A stretch of 64,000 nt of DNA from Citrus sinensis (GCF_022201045.2 NC_068561.1:18726501-18790500), one strand, 5' to 3'. Positions 13,222 to 26,530 are shown, counted from the stretch's first letter. Numbers and translations: made by a program. The notes: a model not told the origin generated them from the sequence alone.

Positions 13222-13540
13222 TTATTCATTATCTCGTATACCATTTTCGACAACAGAGAAACTAACCGCCCCTAGAATCAAGAACAAAGCGTAGCAATAG
13301 CAAGCAGTATATCCCATGAATGTAAACAGAGCCCCTAAATTCCATGGGTGAAGCTTGTAGTCATGTAGTGGTTACATAAATGTAAATGGCACCGGATCCC
13401 CCTCGGAGCACAGACCTGCAAGCATTTATGGATAAAATTTAAACATCTATTATATAAAAAAGGGTTGATGTAAAGTAATTGATCTTCAAGAACGTTTCCT
13501 CCACCACCAGTCGAAGTTCTTCTTCGACAACTGATACTCA
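13222..13540 (-). pseudogene. TM9SF (nonaspanin/EMP70) C-terminal pseudogene fragment
   Basis: Reading the minus strand, 13540-13499 gives QLSKKNFDWWWR. After an intron-like gap ending in TTGCAG (13421-13416), 13415 downward gives RSVLRGGSGAIYIY, which matches the TM9SF sequence WWWRSVL.GGS.GIFIF. A frame from 13363 down continues with FMGYTACYCYALFLILGAV, close to the last TM9SF segment (FFGYMACICYGFFLMLG). The two coding pieces are in different frames with a stop between them, and the true C-terminal Lys-rich end is missing, so this is a relic. The intron is retained, so it came from genomic duplication and not from a processed mRNA. It is cut off at about 13550, where a repeat begins. Confidence 0.7.
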
Positions 13541-13550
13541 GTAAAAAGGT

Positions 13551-14790
13551 TAGCTATCAGTGCCGTAAAAAAACAGATAGCTATTGTACAAATTTTATTG
13601 AATTCGAAAGTGTACGAATTTATTGTAAAATAAAACAACGGTGATGAGTGTCGATCCCACGAGGAGGTAAATTTTAATTGCGTGTAGAATTAATTTTCTA
13701 AATGGGTGATTGGATTTGTAGTGAAAGTGATTTAGATTATCCTAAAATTTAAATTAGAACGACGGAAATAAATTAAAGCGAAAACTATTAAAATAAAATA
13801 CTTGAGTCTTTAGATCTGCACTCAACATGCATCATGAGCTTTATATTCTTTATTAGTGTCAATTAAATCACAAGAGGAGATTTCCACTCCTCATGAATCT
13901 CACTCCAATAAATATGGTGCTAAGTGTTTATCGTGCCAAATAGTAATAACATTGCACTAGGGAGACGGTTATATCAGTGTAATATCTAGATAAGATTATT
14001 ATTATCTGTCGACGAAAAATCAAAATATCCACAAAAATTAGAGGGAAAGAGAAAGTAAATTTACCAAATTAAGCCCATAGAACATGTTGAGACTTCACCT
14101 TCAACTAAAGTTTGAAAGAAAATTAGTTACTCATAATTGAACTATGGGTAAAATAAAAATTTATTAAATAATATAGAAAATACAAGATAGAGAAAGAATT
14201 ACAGAAAATAGAGCTCAAAAATGAATTCAAAAGTGCCAAATTAGGGGGGAGCCCCTATTTATAGATACAATGAGTAAATCATGACCATTAGATTAAAACA
14301 ATTTGGACGCTCAGGATTGCGACACGTGGTAAGTTATGATTGGATAGAAAATGGAATGAGGGCTATCATTCCGTGTATATGCATGTACCGTACGCACGTT
14401 TTTCCGTCCACAAATATAATGTTACGTCACCGGTCAACGCCACATAAGCATTTTAATTCAATAAGATCGTGACACATCATCGATCAACGTCACATCATTA
14501 GTTAATGTCATATCATTCGTCCAATCGAATGATGCCACATTATTGGTCAATGCCAAATCATCGTACCACATACGTGAACGTTGTCGTCAACAGTATCATG
14601 AATAGTACCGTATATGTGAATAATGTCGTTTATCTTTTTATGCTCCTCCCAAGGTTTTCGACTATTCTGAGTTCAAAATTGATGTACGTTTTTCTATCTG
14701 ATCTCTCGTTCATTGTGAAGTGATCATGATGCCCCCTAAAATACATAAAATACATAAAATACTTAATTATAATAAAATACACATAATTAA
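13551..14790. repeat. Unclassified repeat-derived region, possibly an LTR-type fossil
   Basis: Non-coding block abutting the TM9SF relic. It has phrases typical of dispersed plant repeats (for example 'gtcgatcccacgaggagg') and several near-repeats of 'cacatcat..atcaacgtc' between 14470 and 14570. There is a TATA-like 'ctatttatagat' at about 14257. No coding domains were recognised. Assignment to LTR elements is a guess, and it looks old and broken. Confidence 0.3.
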
Positions 14791-17662
14791 ATCACAAGGA
14801 ATTTAAATACATAAAATAAAGATGTTAATGAGACTTGGAGTGTAAAATGACAATTTTTTTCTTTATAAATATACACTTTCTAACACTCAACAATAGTCAT
14901 AAAGTATAGTGAGAGAAAATGGTTGGTTTCGTAGACACTCTAAACCAGAAAACGTAAATAGACATCATTGATAGATCCTGACATAAAAAAACAACAGCAC
15001 TGCGAAGAGTCCACCAAATATACATGGTCAGGTGTGTTGATTGACCAAGATTGCCACCAAGGAACCTCAACTTCAATTGTCTTTATGGTACATATTTCTC
15101 CAGTTCTAGTTCTGGGATGACGTTCCACTAGCACGAAGGAGCTTATAAGTATCTGGAAGAATTCTAGAGGTGTTATGCTTACAGTATGTTAAGTCCATTA
15201 TTTATAGAGTTGGCATCTTATGGTTAGTCTAGTTAAATTGAAATTTTATTTATTGCATATTTTGTAAAAGGGATTAATTTATTAATTCCGTAATTCAGTG
15301 AGATTCTAATTTATTAGGAATAATTATTTCTTAGTTTTAATTATATTTCTAATTTAACAAGTCAATTGATGATGAGATTTTATAATTGGTGCGTAAGATT
15401 TATTTAGAGTAAGAAGTTGATTCAAACCGAAAGTTTATTAAATGCTCTAGATATTTATTGGAAGAATAAAAAGTACAACACAACGCAAGTATTCAGCTTC
15501 CTCCCTAGAGAATCCGAATTTGGCGTATAATATTGTGTTAATTTGTTTTCTTATCTTCTTCCTACAAGTGCACAGAAGGATATTGGGCCTATAACCCCAA
15601 CAATTCCCCCAAAATTACTTTTGAGGCTGCTTGAACTCATGACCTCGCTTTGATACCACTGTTTAAGATCAAGCGCTTACCATTAAGCAAAAAGCTTAAG
15701 TTGATAGCTAATGTACAACTCTATTTTCTTATACCATGGAAGCGCCCCACACTAAACGATGGGTGGACATGAGGGGCTGCACATATTTGTGTTAGTGGGC
15801 CGGGCAGTTATGCCCTAGGTAACCTTACTACTACATAGTAGAATTATACAGAAGAATGTTACACCAACAAGCACACAAAATGATGTTAGAGCCCTATAAC
15901 CCCAACACAATAGAAGAAAACCATGTAGAGACCTCTTGTATGTTTACTGTGTCAAGTGTGTTAGCCAGAAATTTCAGCCAGACGGTACCAATTCCCCAAG
16001 CAAAAGCCAGTTTTAGAGAAACAATTGTCTCTGATATACTAGCAAACCACATAGCTACATTGATGACCATAAATATGAGGAGAACCGATACAGTAAAAAA
16101 GCATTAAGGTCAAAATTATGCAATCTCACTACAATAACAGCCATTCACCAATTATTAAAATCAAATTGTTTGGCAGGAAAACAATGCATGATATAGAAAG
16201 TTAGAAAATATCACCTTTTCACTTCCACTAAACTATGAATGAAACTTAACAGACAAGGAGCAAGGCATATATTAAGTCATGGAGTATAAAATCAATACAA
16301 ATTTGTTTTCATTCACTTCTCCTGAGCTGCGGCCATTTAAGACATTCTTATTGCCCGCAAAATACAGAACAATCTCTAATTTGACAATTCCATGCGAAAT
16401 GTCAACTTCTTAATGCACCTGCATAAGACGCTTCGGCAGAGTTTCTTCCATATACTTCACAACGTATCCTTTTTTTTTTTATTTCTATTAACATTATGGC
16501 TTGCATCTGTGAATTCAAAATTCCGATATGCATCCCTCGCTTCTTTCCATCTTTTAGACAACACACTAGTTTGAACAACTTCTTCGAATGGTAAAAACAT
16601 GATGTGATGCAATAGGATTCTGGCAAGCATAAATCCAATCCATCTTCTCGATTCTCTTGTTCAGTCTATCGCAGTACTAAGAAAACCTATATAAATAAAC
16701 AATTTCAAGAAATAACATTTTTTATAAAAAAAAATCTTTAGTCTAAATAAAAATCATCCAAGCACTACAAAAAAATTTATAACTTTCTCACTTAGAAGTT
16801 AGAACATCATCCTGAGCATAATTTTGAGGGGGAAAAAAAAAACACTCATAGCTGTATTATTTTGCTATTAAATTACTAAAAAATAATCATACTGAAAGAT
16901 TGATTATTGGATATAAAATGATCACCAAAAAATGAAAAGAAGATACCTTTTTTCTCGCCGAAATGGTCATCTTACAACTGCTAAAACATTCTGTAACAAC
17001 AATTTCACATATGGGTCCAAGAAGCTTCAACAATTGAGAGCTTGCGCATTTCAGGATTAAGGTTTTTCAAAGGAATTTTGTTCCTTTTTTCGCAAATTCC
17101 ATTCAGTTACCCTCTCTCTCGTGTAAACCACCTTTATTTTTTTTTTTTGGGTCTTTAAGATTTTCTTCTGTAATTTTGATATTTATTAGTAAATATTGCA
17201 GGATTGAAAACAGCCTGAAATTGGCTAGTTACTGGCAATTACATGAATATCTCCAAAACCTATGTTAAACCCATGTTTGAATTCTTTTCTTTTGAAAGAT
17301 GTTGAAAATAAATTCTTTTAAAATTGACTATTTGCCCCTTTATTAAAAATACTCCAAAAATAACCATGATCGAGTAAAAATCTCTACAAACTAATAAGTT
17401 GTGACATTATAAAAATCATGATTGCTGAGTAGAGAAGCGATTTGTGTGAATTATGAAAAATTAAAGCCATTTCAAAAATTATTTATTAAAAAGACTTCGG
17501 GTGTTTAAGTTAATGCGAGATTTCATATATAACTCTAATCAATAAAAAATTGCTCAAGTGAGTGGCTGAAATTCACCCCCAAATAAACAAACCCACATAG
17601 ACAAATAAAATTAGAGTTTTATTCTATGCAATTATCGGCAAAGACAGCATAAAACATATACA
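14791..17662. other. Intergenic region with repeat remnants
   Basis: No confident gene. Minus-strand open stretches at about 15180-14995 and 16100-15930 (the latter hydrophobic, membrane-like) do not match a family I recognise and have no gene structure around them. 'ataaccccaaca' occurs at about 15591 and again at about 15893, as for terminal repeats of an old retroelement. A tRNA-like segment at 15621-15695 is listed separately. Confidence 0.4.
15530..15910 (-). mobile_element. Possible LTR-retrotransposon remnant with tRNA-like/PBS-like segment
   Basis: On the minus strand, 15660-15640 reads CAGTGGTATCAAAGC, similar to the initiator-Met primer-binding site of plant LTR elements. It is followed by GTCATGAGTTCAAGC, which resembles a B-box. 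The region could therefore be an LTR fossil or a tRNA-derived SINE (15621-15695). Short direct repeats of 'ataaccccaaca' flank it. It is old and broken. Confidence 0.3.
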
Positions 17663-18094
17663 TCACTGCATTTGTATATTGCAGCAACAAGTATCGCGGT
17701 CGACGCAACAACCATTGATACTTTCTCCATACTTTTCAACGCAGGCCTGCACACATGCCAGCTTCGTGCAATTTATGATATGGATCGGAGGCATCCCACA
17801 CGTATAACTCTCTTCTGATATCACTGTACCTATAATCAATGAATGAATGAGCATCGAAAATGAAAACGAAGAAGAAATCTTTATGCAGATTCAAGGACAT
17901 CCTACGATGTTTTGCACTTCACAATGTCAAAATCTTAAACTTTTGCCTTAGGACACCCGTTAAGAGGATCATAAGTATAATATCCAAAACTAAGCATGAC
18001 TTAAACAGAGATTCATAGTAGAAGCTGACAAGTTACCGCATGAGAGAACTAGGGAGAGCACAAAAAGCTGAACAACAAGATTGATGGTTTTCAT
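17663..18094 (-). CDS. Small secreted cysteine-rich (defensin-like) peptide, copy 2
   Basis: Paralogue of the gene at 9905-10284. Exon 1 (18094-18037) encodes the signal peptide MKTINLVVQLFVLSLVLSC and ends in phase 1. Exon 2 (17829-17663) is exactly the same length (167 nt) as in copy 1. The product is 74 aa. The mature part shares the IHIINC, KLACVQ.CV.KY and ESING motifs and the final CCCN. It carries nine Cys because GAC in copy 1 is GCC here. Signal peptide and acidic spacer (ISEES) differ more than the Cys core, which is typical of secreted defence-type peptides. Function is unknown. A TATA-like CTTATAAGTA lies at 18152-18143. Confidence 0.75.
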
Positions 18095-18142
18095 ATTTAA
18101 GAAGAAAATTGCATTCTAAAGTGCCAAGTTAGCTCCCCTCTA

Positions 18143-18152
18143 TTACTTATAA
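18143..18152 (-). promoter_or_regulatory. TATA box of cysteine-rich peptide gene 2
   Basis: CTTATAAGTA on the minus strand, about 49-58 bases upstream of the ATG, embedded in sequence similar to the copy 1 promoter. Confidence 0.5.
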
Positions 18153-18159
18153 GCAAACT

Positions 18160-19024
18160 CTAATGATGATAAATTGTAAGAAAACACCTATTACATTAAT
18201 TTTGATAATGTCAAATATTCTATCTGGATACTATCCACTAATGATATACTAAATGTTGTCATTTATTAATTTGTTAGAACTTAATGACATTAATATAACA
18301 GAGTTTAATGACATTAATAACTATTGACTACATGATCTACAGAATTTCTCATTTCATTAAATGCCATTGATTGTAAACCAAGCCATGCATGCAAGTCACG
18401 AGGTTGCACTATGCAAGTTGTTTAACAGTAGAATTGGATAAAAAGGGGATAATTTTTGGATTAAATAATTTCACAACAAATCTTATTGTTATTTTTTAGT
18501 TACATGACACCTCGCTTGAACCCCTTGATCTCTTGGACTCGACGAATCTGTGATCTCTTGCTTCCATAACAAGAGACAAAACAAATGGGATATCTTTCGA
18601 GATTCTTTTTTATTTTATTGACTACCCCTATATTTGATTAAAATCGAGAACAACCATCACTATAGGACAGGTTTCTGTTCTGTAGAAGTAGGTGTTTACA
18701 AAACAATTTTGCCTTGCTGCTATGCTTCCAAAATTAAACAAAAGAACAAGGTCAACAGCTACAAACATGCTCTAAGAAACAGAACAATCATTTCTTTATG
18801 CACAAAACAATATCTAGAAAATATTTTCTGTACGACGAGCTGAAGCACAAATTCTGAAAGATCTAATTCAATCAACTTCAGTATTTTTCTTTTTTTCCCT
18901 TTTGTCCAGCTAATTGACATGAATAGTAGTTTTTGTAACTTTAGATGTACTGAACAGAGAATAATAATAATAACAGAGCGGCAGAGGTTGTATGAGTTGA
19001 CCTTGTAATCAAATTGTTGGAAAT
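18160..19024. other. Intergenic / 3' flank of the OTU gene
   Basis: No coding exon seen. The part next to 19025 should be 3' UTR of the minus-strand OTU gene. Confidence 0.5.
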
Positions 19025-22000
19025 CTAGAAAAGCCAATATTTTTTTCTGGGTTTCCGAGTAGGAACATCTGTAAATATACCAAAGAACAATGAAGCTATA
19101 GTTAGACAATCAGAAGATGTTACGGACATGAGGAAAATCACACAAATGTAATAGTTCGATGTACCTCCAGTTGCATACAGTGAATTATAGTGTACTTCAC
19201 TCCAAAAGCTCAGCCAAAGCTCTAAGCAACACCGAAAGTAATAGACCCACAGAAATAAATAAAATAAGCTTTGAAAATTATTTAAAAAAATAACAATAAC
19301 AAAACTCTATAAAGAGAATAGTTAAAGACAAATTAAAGACCCAGACCAGTACATGATATTTATACAAGATATTGAAATCATATCTACCTCTGGTAGGATT
19401 CTTGTCTTTTGGAATGATCTCAACATAGCAGGTGTCTCGAAATGAGGTAACTAGACAAATTTTGGCTTGAAACTGAAGAAATGATTGAACAGGTCGGATT
19501 CCAATCAATGAAGGATTTAAATAAAACAGTGAAGTAAGAAAAACCAAGTAAGAAAGCGTGGCAGCTGTGATTCAATAAACCAAATATGAGGAACATTTAA
19601 GGGTACCTAGTTTCAATGTATGAGTATGCATGATATTTTGAGGAAGAAATGCACAGTTGTACTTGTTTCTAGCCATTTGTAATGCACTGATGGTGAGATG
19701 GCAGATGTGATCGTCTTTGAAGTATGATGCCAAGAAATAAGAACCCTAAATATGATGTCAAAGCCTCCTACCATTCACTTTCTAGTTTCCATCAGCTGTA
19801 TCTAGCCTCCTATAACTTCTAGCATTCAGATGCAACCAACAGCTAATCTGTTCAATTACTTATCAGGTATCTTATTTTTGTTCCCTAAGGCAACCTTGAT
19901 ATTTATTTTCTGGAAGGTTTGGCAATGAAGAAAAGATCAAACAATAGATTTTGCATGAAAGCTGACAGTTTACCAAGTTCTTTGACTTGCTACTCCATAT
20001 AAGATTACATTTAGAATATACTGAACGGCACAGAAAACAGAATGCAATTGCATGCACTCGTAATGAAAAATAAATCCTACAGCAAATAATGTTAGGCAGT
20101 AAGGCACTACATAATCCAGTGAAGGTAGGCCACAGTAGTTTTCCATTGAACGAGTTATATCCATATAATTTCTAATATTCATTTTCTCAACAAGATAATT
20201 AAACTAAAAATTGAAGAATTGTGAGGCATTAGAAGCTAGAACTTCGAGATTTATCTAGAAACCACCAAGATTTCTCGTCATACCAAGGAGACATAAAGGT
20301 TAGAAATTTCAACTTACTCGATCTGCAGCTGCTTGTAAAGTGACATGGTCTCCCCATTCCCCTGATCTATTGGCATAGAAATTTTTTTCACAAAAATTGA
20401 ATTAGCATTTAGTCAAGTGTCATGACAACATGCTGCCTAATATTTGGGGCAGAAAATTAATAGGCATCACAATAGATGTCTAACTTTTTCATTTTCCTCA
20501 GGTAGCCTTTGTAGTTCATTGGGACATAGCCTTCATATAGTTTTCTGAAATGCTTCAGCTGAAAAAGAGAACAAAGAATTGTAAGGAAAAGTTATGGAGA
20601 ATATTAATAATGGGATTACATCACAACCAGACATCTCTATCACTAGAAAATGAGGACCGCAAAGAATATATGTGTGTGTGATATGAGTAATACAAGCAAA
20701 CAAAACCATGGCATAATTTTCAAGCATGGGGCTAGATACATTAGTAATCTTAGGACCTCCCGGGATAATTTTCCCACAATGTTCTGAGACAATTACACAC
20801 CTGCAATATTGTTTTGATCGAGCTTTATAATCAAAGTCCATTCAAATGAGACACAAACACAGCAAAAATGATATTCAAGAAATTCAAGTATTGACTGAGG
20901 CATTAACAAGCCAGGCTATTATTTCCACAACCTATAAATAACCTAATTTTAATCTCAAACGGCCAGATAAAAGGAACTGTTTCCATCATTTAGGTTCTAG
21001 TGCCATACCTGCTTGAAAATCTCCTTTCTTACATGCTTGTGGTAATCTGGATTGCGAAACAACTGGTCTGCTAATGCTCGAAACTGTCCCACAATACAGA
21101 AACAAATTGCAGAAGACAAATCAAGGAAAATACTAATTAACCAAAGAAAGCAGCAGCATAAATTAATAGCAAAAGTACTAGGCCAATTCATCCTAGCAAA
21201 AAAAATCAATTTTTAGTTATGCATATAAAATTCGGGATTTATGAAAGAAGAAAGTAAAAGGGAAACCTGGCAATTTCCATCACCCTCAATTTGTAGTTCA
21301 GCTAATCCATATGTAGTCAATCTGAAAGGCAAACAAAACCGACAACTCACCATCATACGCATAAATAAAATGGCAAATGCCAAATCTTCAACTGATGCTC
21401 AAGACACAAGCGAATAATTACGCTATGATTTTTGTTGCAAGTCGAAGTATATCTACAGTAATAATGCTCTAAGGGCTCCATGTTTCAACAATTTATAAAC
21501 ATAGCATACTCAACATCGGTTTATCAAACCTTATGAAAAAGAAAAGGCAAAAAGAATAGTGTTTATAGCTTAAGAAAAAATCAAACCTTTCAGACAGCCG
21601 CTCGTGATCAAAAGATGCATCATTCACATCAGGTATCTCCCCATTGATCCGAGGCGTGTGCTGCCAACATAAAGAATCAATGAGTACACACCTATTATAC
21701 CAGAAGTGTAACTAATCGAACAAAAAACAGCCTACCATACTAGTCCCTCTCTATGCCAACACTAGATAGCTAAATTAAGTAATGCAAAAAACTTATAATT
21801 AAATTAATCATATATCATCAAAGCTAGAGAGACATTATGGGAAACAGGCATATTCATACAGGGATGGAGTCCAAGTGAGAGAGTCTCTTCCCAAGCTGGC
21901 CTTCGGCTTTGGCATTTTCCTCCGATGCTAAGATGCTAGCAATCGTATGATCATCCTCTGCATCAGGAAAGTTGCTGCTCAAACTTGAACTGGAACTAAC

Positions 22001-22243
22001 ACTCGCATTGCCGGAGCTCTCGGTCATGCTATCTCAACAATAATATATATAATCAACCTGCTCAATTTTTTTTATTAATTAGTTACTTTTAACACCACCA
22101 AAGTAGAATCAATACCCACAAAACCAAAACAGAATAATAGAGCAAAGGAAACAAAATAGATTCAATTATTTAACAGATCGTACAAAAGCAGCAGCAACAG
22201 CAACAACCGGAATTCATAAACAGATAAGGAATTAACCGATACC
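19025..22243 (-). CDS. OTU-domain cysteine protease (deubiquitinating enzyme)
   Basis: Nine coding exons, 226 aa: 22027-21860, 21660-21587, 21321-21267, 21083-21009, 20558-20485, 20366-20318, 19472-19388, 19221-19165, 19068-19025. All are GT-AG and in phase. The OTU domain (about 82-210) has the catalytic GDGNCQF motif (Asp95, Cys98) and the catalytic His204 in WSEVHYNS. Further family signatures are EWGDHVTLQAAAD and the C-terminal Lys-rich tail ending WLF. It should cleave ubiquitin chains in the cytosol or nucleus. It resembles the small Arabidopsis OTU proteins (OTU11, At3g22260, and OTU12). The Ser-rich N-terminus (about 1-80) is poorly structured. A 5' UTR intron is likely: donor AAG|GTATCG at 22243/22242 and acceptor one base before the ATG. 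The start given includes the 3' end of that leader exon. Confidence 0.9.
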
Positions 22244-23857
22244 TTGAAGCCAATATCGATAGGAAACGAGATGAACAGAAGGAATTTAGGCAGTTTCGTA
22301 GCTGATAAAGACAATTGTGATGGCTTTTGCTTTTGCGCAGAGCAAAACGAAACTTGGAAATAATTTAAACGGAGAAGCCGAGAGAAAGAAGAAGAAAAGA
22401 TAAGGCTTTGAAATTGAGTAAAACTTGGACTAAACTAAACGCAATGAATTTATCTGACAAAGAACGACGAAACCGACGCGCAGAAGCTAAATGCTACAGC
22501 GTTTATTCATACGCAACTGCTTTGAGAAGAAAGACAATCTAAAATGCTTACGTGTCATCGAATCCAAACACCAACTTCCTTTAAACTTTGAAATTTCTTC
22601 GACTTTGACAGGTAAAATGTTCTTTTGCGCGTTACGGTCTCTGTTTTCGTTCTTAGAAGTAATTTTTTTTTTTTAATAGAATTTTAGTCGTAAACTTGAT
22701 TTTAACTTTTAAATAACCCAATTATTATTGTTCTGCGATCACTGACCGATCCTTCGTCATCACTCGGGAGCAACGCATAAGGACTAGGGATCAGTCTTAA
22801 ATCTTAACAATGTCGATTTTATCTTGTGCACTAGGCAAAGCGTGATTGAACTGCCATCTTTTTTATTTTTTATTTTTTAAGTTTTACCCACCATCTTGCT
22901 TAGGAGTGACCATAATTATCAAAGTACTTTTTGTTGCGAAAGTATAGGTAAGTAAACTATTTTTATAATTGGCCCCATTTTTTTTGGTTATTTTCATAAA
23001 TTTTTACTTATTTTCCTTTCATCCAAATTGCATTTCAAATGCAAATACTATTAAGAAAAAGTGTTCTTTGGATAGTTCTAATTAATATAACTCTTCCTAA
23101 TTATTTGGATTGGATAAAGTATTTTTTGAGAAAAATAAAAAAGATGGGATGAATAGAGTTTTTTGGTAAAAGAAATGAGTTTAACAAAACGAGTGAGATT
23201 AGAATTCTCTCATTATTTGATTTTCTCATGAGTAAAAATTGGTAGCTCATAAATAAAGAAAATAGAAAAGTTAAATCATACTCATACATTATTACTTAAA
23301 GACACATGACACAAAATCTTTAAAAATCCGTAAAAACTTATATAAGGAAATGATCTTTATCCAAACGAGAGAATGCAATCCTTATACAATCACCACGAAA
23401 CCAAACTTTAATACCATCAAGAGGAATGCTAAGAATGCGGAGAGTAATAGGCAGAGTGTAATTTATAAGGAAATCAACCGCAAAATTCGGTTTATGATAA
23501 ACATGATACAGGGAGACTTGCCAGTTATGATATAAAAGCTTCAGGGTGCCGCTAAAATACCTGTATTTTTTATGCCCCTGTAAATTAAGAAGCCAAATGT
23601 TATGGGCTGGGCTGGAGCAAGATAAGCCTCAATTAATTGGGCCAGTAAATTTGGGTATAGTTGCGCGTTGACACATAAGTTTAACAAGAAGCGAGAATGG
23701 ATTCTTCCAATTTCCCACATCCATTCACACATTTGAAACAGCCATCAACACTGTCACCTCCCCATATGAAGCAAATTTTTTTTTTTTTTGGCTATTCAAA
23801 TATTACTACAGCTAATCATTCATATAATGCAAATTACTAGGGGAAAAACAAAAATGA
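22244..23857. other. Promoter of the OTU gene and intergenic region
   Basis: 22244-22450 is probably leader exon and promoter of the OTU gene. From 22450 to 23857 the sequence is AT-rich with no convincing gene. Short open stretches on both strands have no recognisable product. Confidence 0.45.
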
Positions 23858-26530
23858 TCACAAGTTAAAGAGGTGATCATGATCAACGTCCTTGAGATGA
23901 AACTGATGATCATTTCTCGTCAATTTACTGAAATCATCAACAAAGCCTGTGAGATTATTCATAACTCTTGCCCTAGCTCCATCGTCTCCCATGGTCCTCA
24001 TATACAAATTCATCAACCTCTGCTTCATTTCACTATCCTCCTTCAATTTCTTCAACCCATCTTCAATATCTCTCTTTCCAAATCCGTTAACCCTAATCCC
24101 AATCTTCCACATCTTCACAATGTAAGCACAATTGATAAACTGATCTCCGGCCACCGGATAACATAAAAGCCGTTTACCACTTTGTATGGCTTCCATGGTA
24201 GAGTTCCATCCACAATGCGTGAGATAAAACCCTACAGCATTGTGCTGCAACACCTTCAACTGCGGGGCCCACGGTACAACCTTTCCTTGCCTACTATTAG
24301 AAACCCTATCTAGATACCCATCTGGTAACCCTTCTCGCCATGCAAACCCTAGCACCCAAATGAATGGTAACCCTAATGCTTCAAGAGTCAATGCAAGAGT
24401 CTTCACCTTTTCTTCTCCAATGGGACTAACCCAACTCCCAAATGAAATATAAATAACAGAATTCGGCTTTTGATTGTCCAGCCAATCAATGCAGCTCGTG
24501 TCTTCTTCCCATAAGCTAGGGTTTTTGGCTATTGTTGCATGCTTACTTAGAGGACCAACGAGAAGCACTTTTGGTCGACAAAGGGTGGCCCCTTTTGAGT
24601 GATGATATTGTTGCTTAATGTCGTCCATGTGTTCTTCAGGGAAAGAGTTTACCAGCAGCCATTTAAGGTTTCTTGATCGTTCTAATGTCCTTGACCAAAA
24701 CTTAAATCTCGATTTTCTTGCAGCTGGAGTTCCAATTAGCCATGGAAGATCTTCAGTCGATAGCATAGGCTGATTCGGAAGAAACCGTGCTGTGCTTTCC
24801 AGATGTTGAGGACTTCCTGCACACGCAGTGCCGACAACATTCATCATTAAATAAAGCAATCTTACATATAAGTACGAATACATCTCCAATTCTTATTCTA
24901 AAAGTATAAATAGCACATATTCATATCATATATACATATGATGTTTATAATTTCATGTGACAGCTATAGTAAGAAGATAAGATAGTAAATAATAATTTAA
25001 CAAATAGCAGTCAATGATAATGCCACGTCGTGTTTTACATTAGTTTGAATACACTTAAACTATATATGTAATAATATTGCGAAAATCATACATTATCAAG
25101 CTGCATGCCGCATCAATTAGAATATCAAAATTTGAATCATATATTTACAAAAAGAAAAAGATAGACGACTTGCAAGGATTGGAGTACTTTTGACTTTGAA
25201 TATTCCGCCACTTTAGAATTTGGAATGGAAACATTGCAACTACACGTGTATTTTAAATTATCATCATCATCATCATCCAGAGAAAAGGAACTAACGAATA
25301 TATTTTGATTGAACGAACGAAACACATGTCAGAGCAATGTGGTCCTTCAGGAGGCTTGTCCATTAAGAATAAAAAAGAAAAAAAAAATGCTCCCTCCTAT
25401 TGGTTTTTTGATTAATTAATTCTAATTATCAGTCAATCCACTTATCATAACTGTTGTTTGACAGAGAAAGCACCAAAAATGCTTATCCTATATGGTAGGT
25501 GCTTCGTATTAATGGATTCAATTAGTGAAAATCTCGTGAAGTGAAATAATTTTGTTTTTTCTCTGAATATGGAAGTGAAATAATTAAATTAAATCTTGCA
25601 ATTGAATATCCTATGTATAGAGATTGAGTAAGATTTGGTTTATTAAAAAAGGATACTTCTGTCTCTTGTTATGCTCACTGCCAACTTAGAAGTTCAAATA
25701 AATAAAGTAATTTCTTTATTTAAAAAAAATTAAAACATCGAAAGATGAGTACTGTAATTAGGTTTCATCTTCACCACAACATTACTGATTAAAATGATTA
25801 TTAATTCATTAGGATATTTCCTCTGTATTTACTAGAACAAGTTTGCATAGTAATTCTCTCATCCATGCAGTTGACCCAACAAACAGGCTTAGTTAATTAT
25901 TTTGTTCAAATAAAAAAAAAAAGTGCATGTGCCGGAGTTTTTACAAAATCCAAGATACAAAAGGAAAAAATTAAAGAATTAATGCAAAAATAGGAAAATC
26001 AAATATTCGAGAAAGAAGAGATATGATTAACTATGGAAGTCAAACTTACCAGTATCAGAAATATAGCCGGATTTGATCATCTCTGGAATTGCATCAATCA
26101 AACAGTAAGTAGCAAGCATGGCTGGCCAGAATCCAGCGGCCGGGACCCCGCATCGACAAGCAACTCCGATGGCCGATGACGCTAGCAAATCAACAACAAC
26201 ACATGCAACTCTCCCATCTTCATTAATTTTGTTAATAAGCCGCTCTAAATGAATAGGCATGATATTTTCTATGACTTTTTCTATGGCAAAAAAGTCCTTT
26301 GGTTCATTCTTCTCCAATCCATCCGGTATCGACATGCAAGAAATCTCACTCCGAGGATCCATGCTTGATGTAATCTGATTGTGAATAAACTCCGGAGTGA
26401 TGACAATCGGCTCGAATCCGCGGCTGGTGAGGATTGAAGCTAGCTTGTGCATGGGAGTAACATGTCCTTGTGCAGGATATGGCACCATTAAGATCTTGTT
26501 CTTCTTCTTTGTGCACATCATATTCACCAT
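23858..26530 (-). CDS. UGT82A1: UDP-glycosyltransferase, UGT82A1 type
   Basis: Two exons: 26530-26050 and 24816-23858, joined in phase 1 across a 1,233-bp intron; 479 aa. The N-terminus has PYPAQGHVTPM, with the catalytic His of family 1 plant GTs. VACVVVDLLAS and GFWPAMLATY follow. EDLPWLIGTP..RKSRFKFWSRTLER is diagnostic of UGT82A1. The 44-residue PSPG box runs from WAPQLKVLQ through HCGWNSTMEA to PVAGDQ. The terminal Gln predicts UDP-glucose as donor. The acceptor is unknown for this subfamily. A cytosolic soluble enzyme is expected. The ATG at 26530 is chosen because it sits just downstream of a TATA box and gives the family-length N-terminus. Confidence 0.92.
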
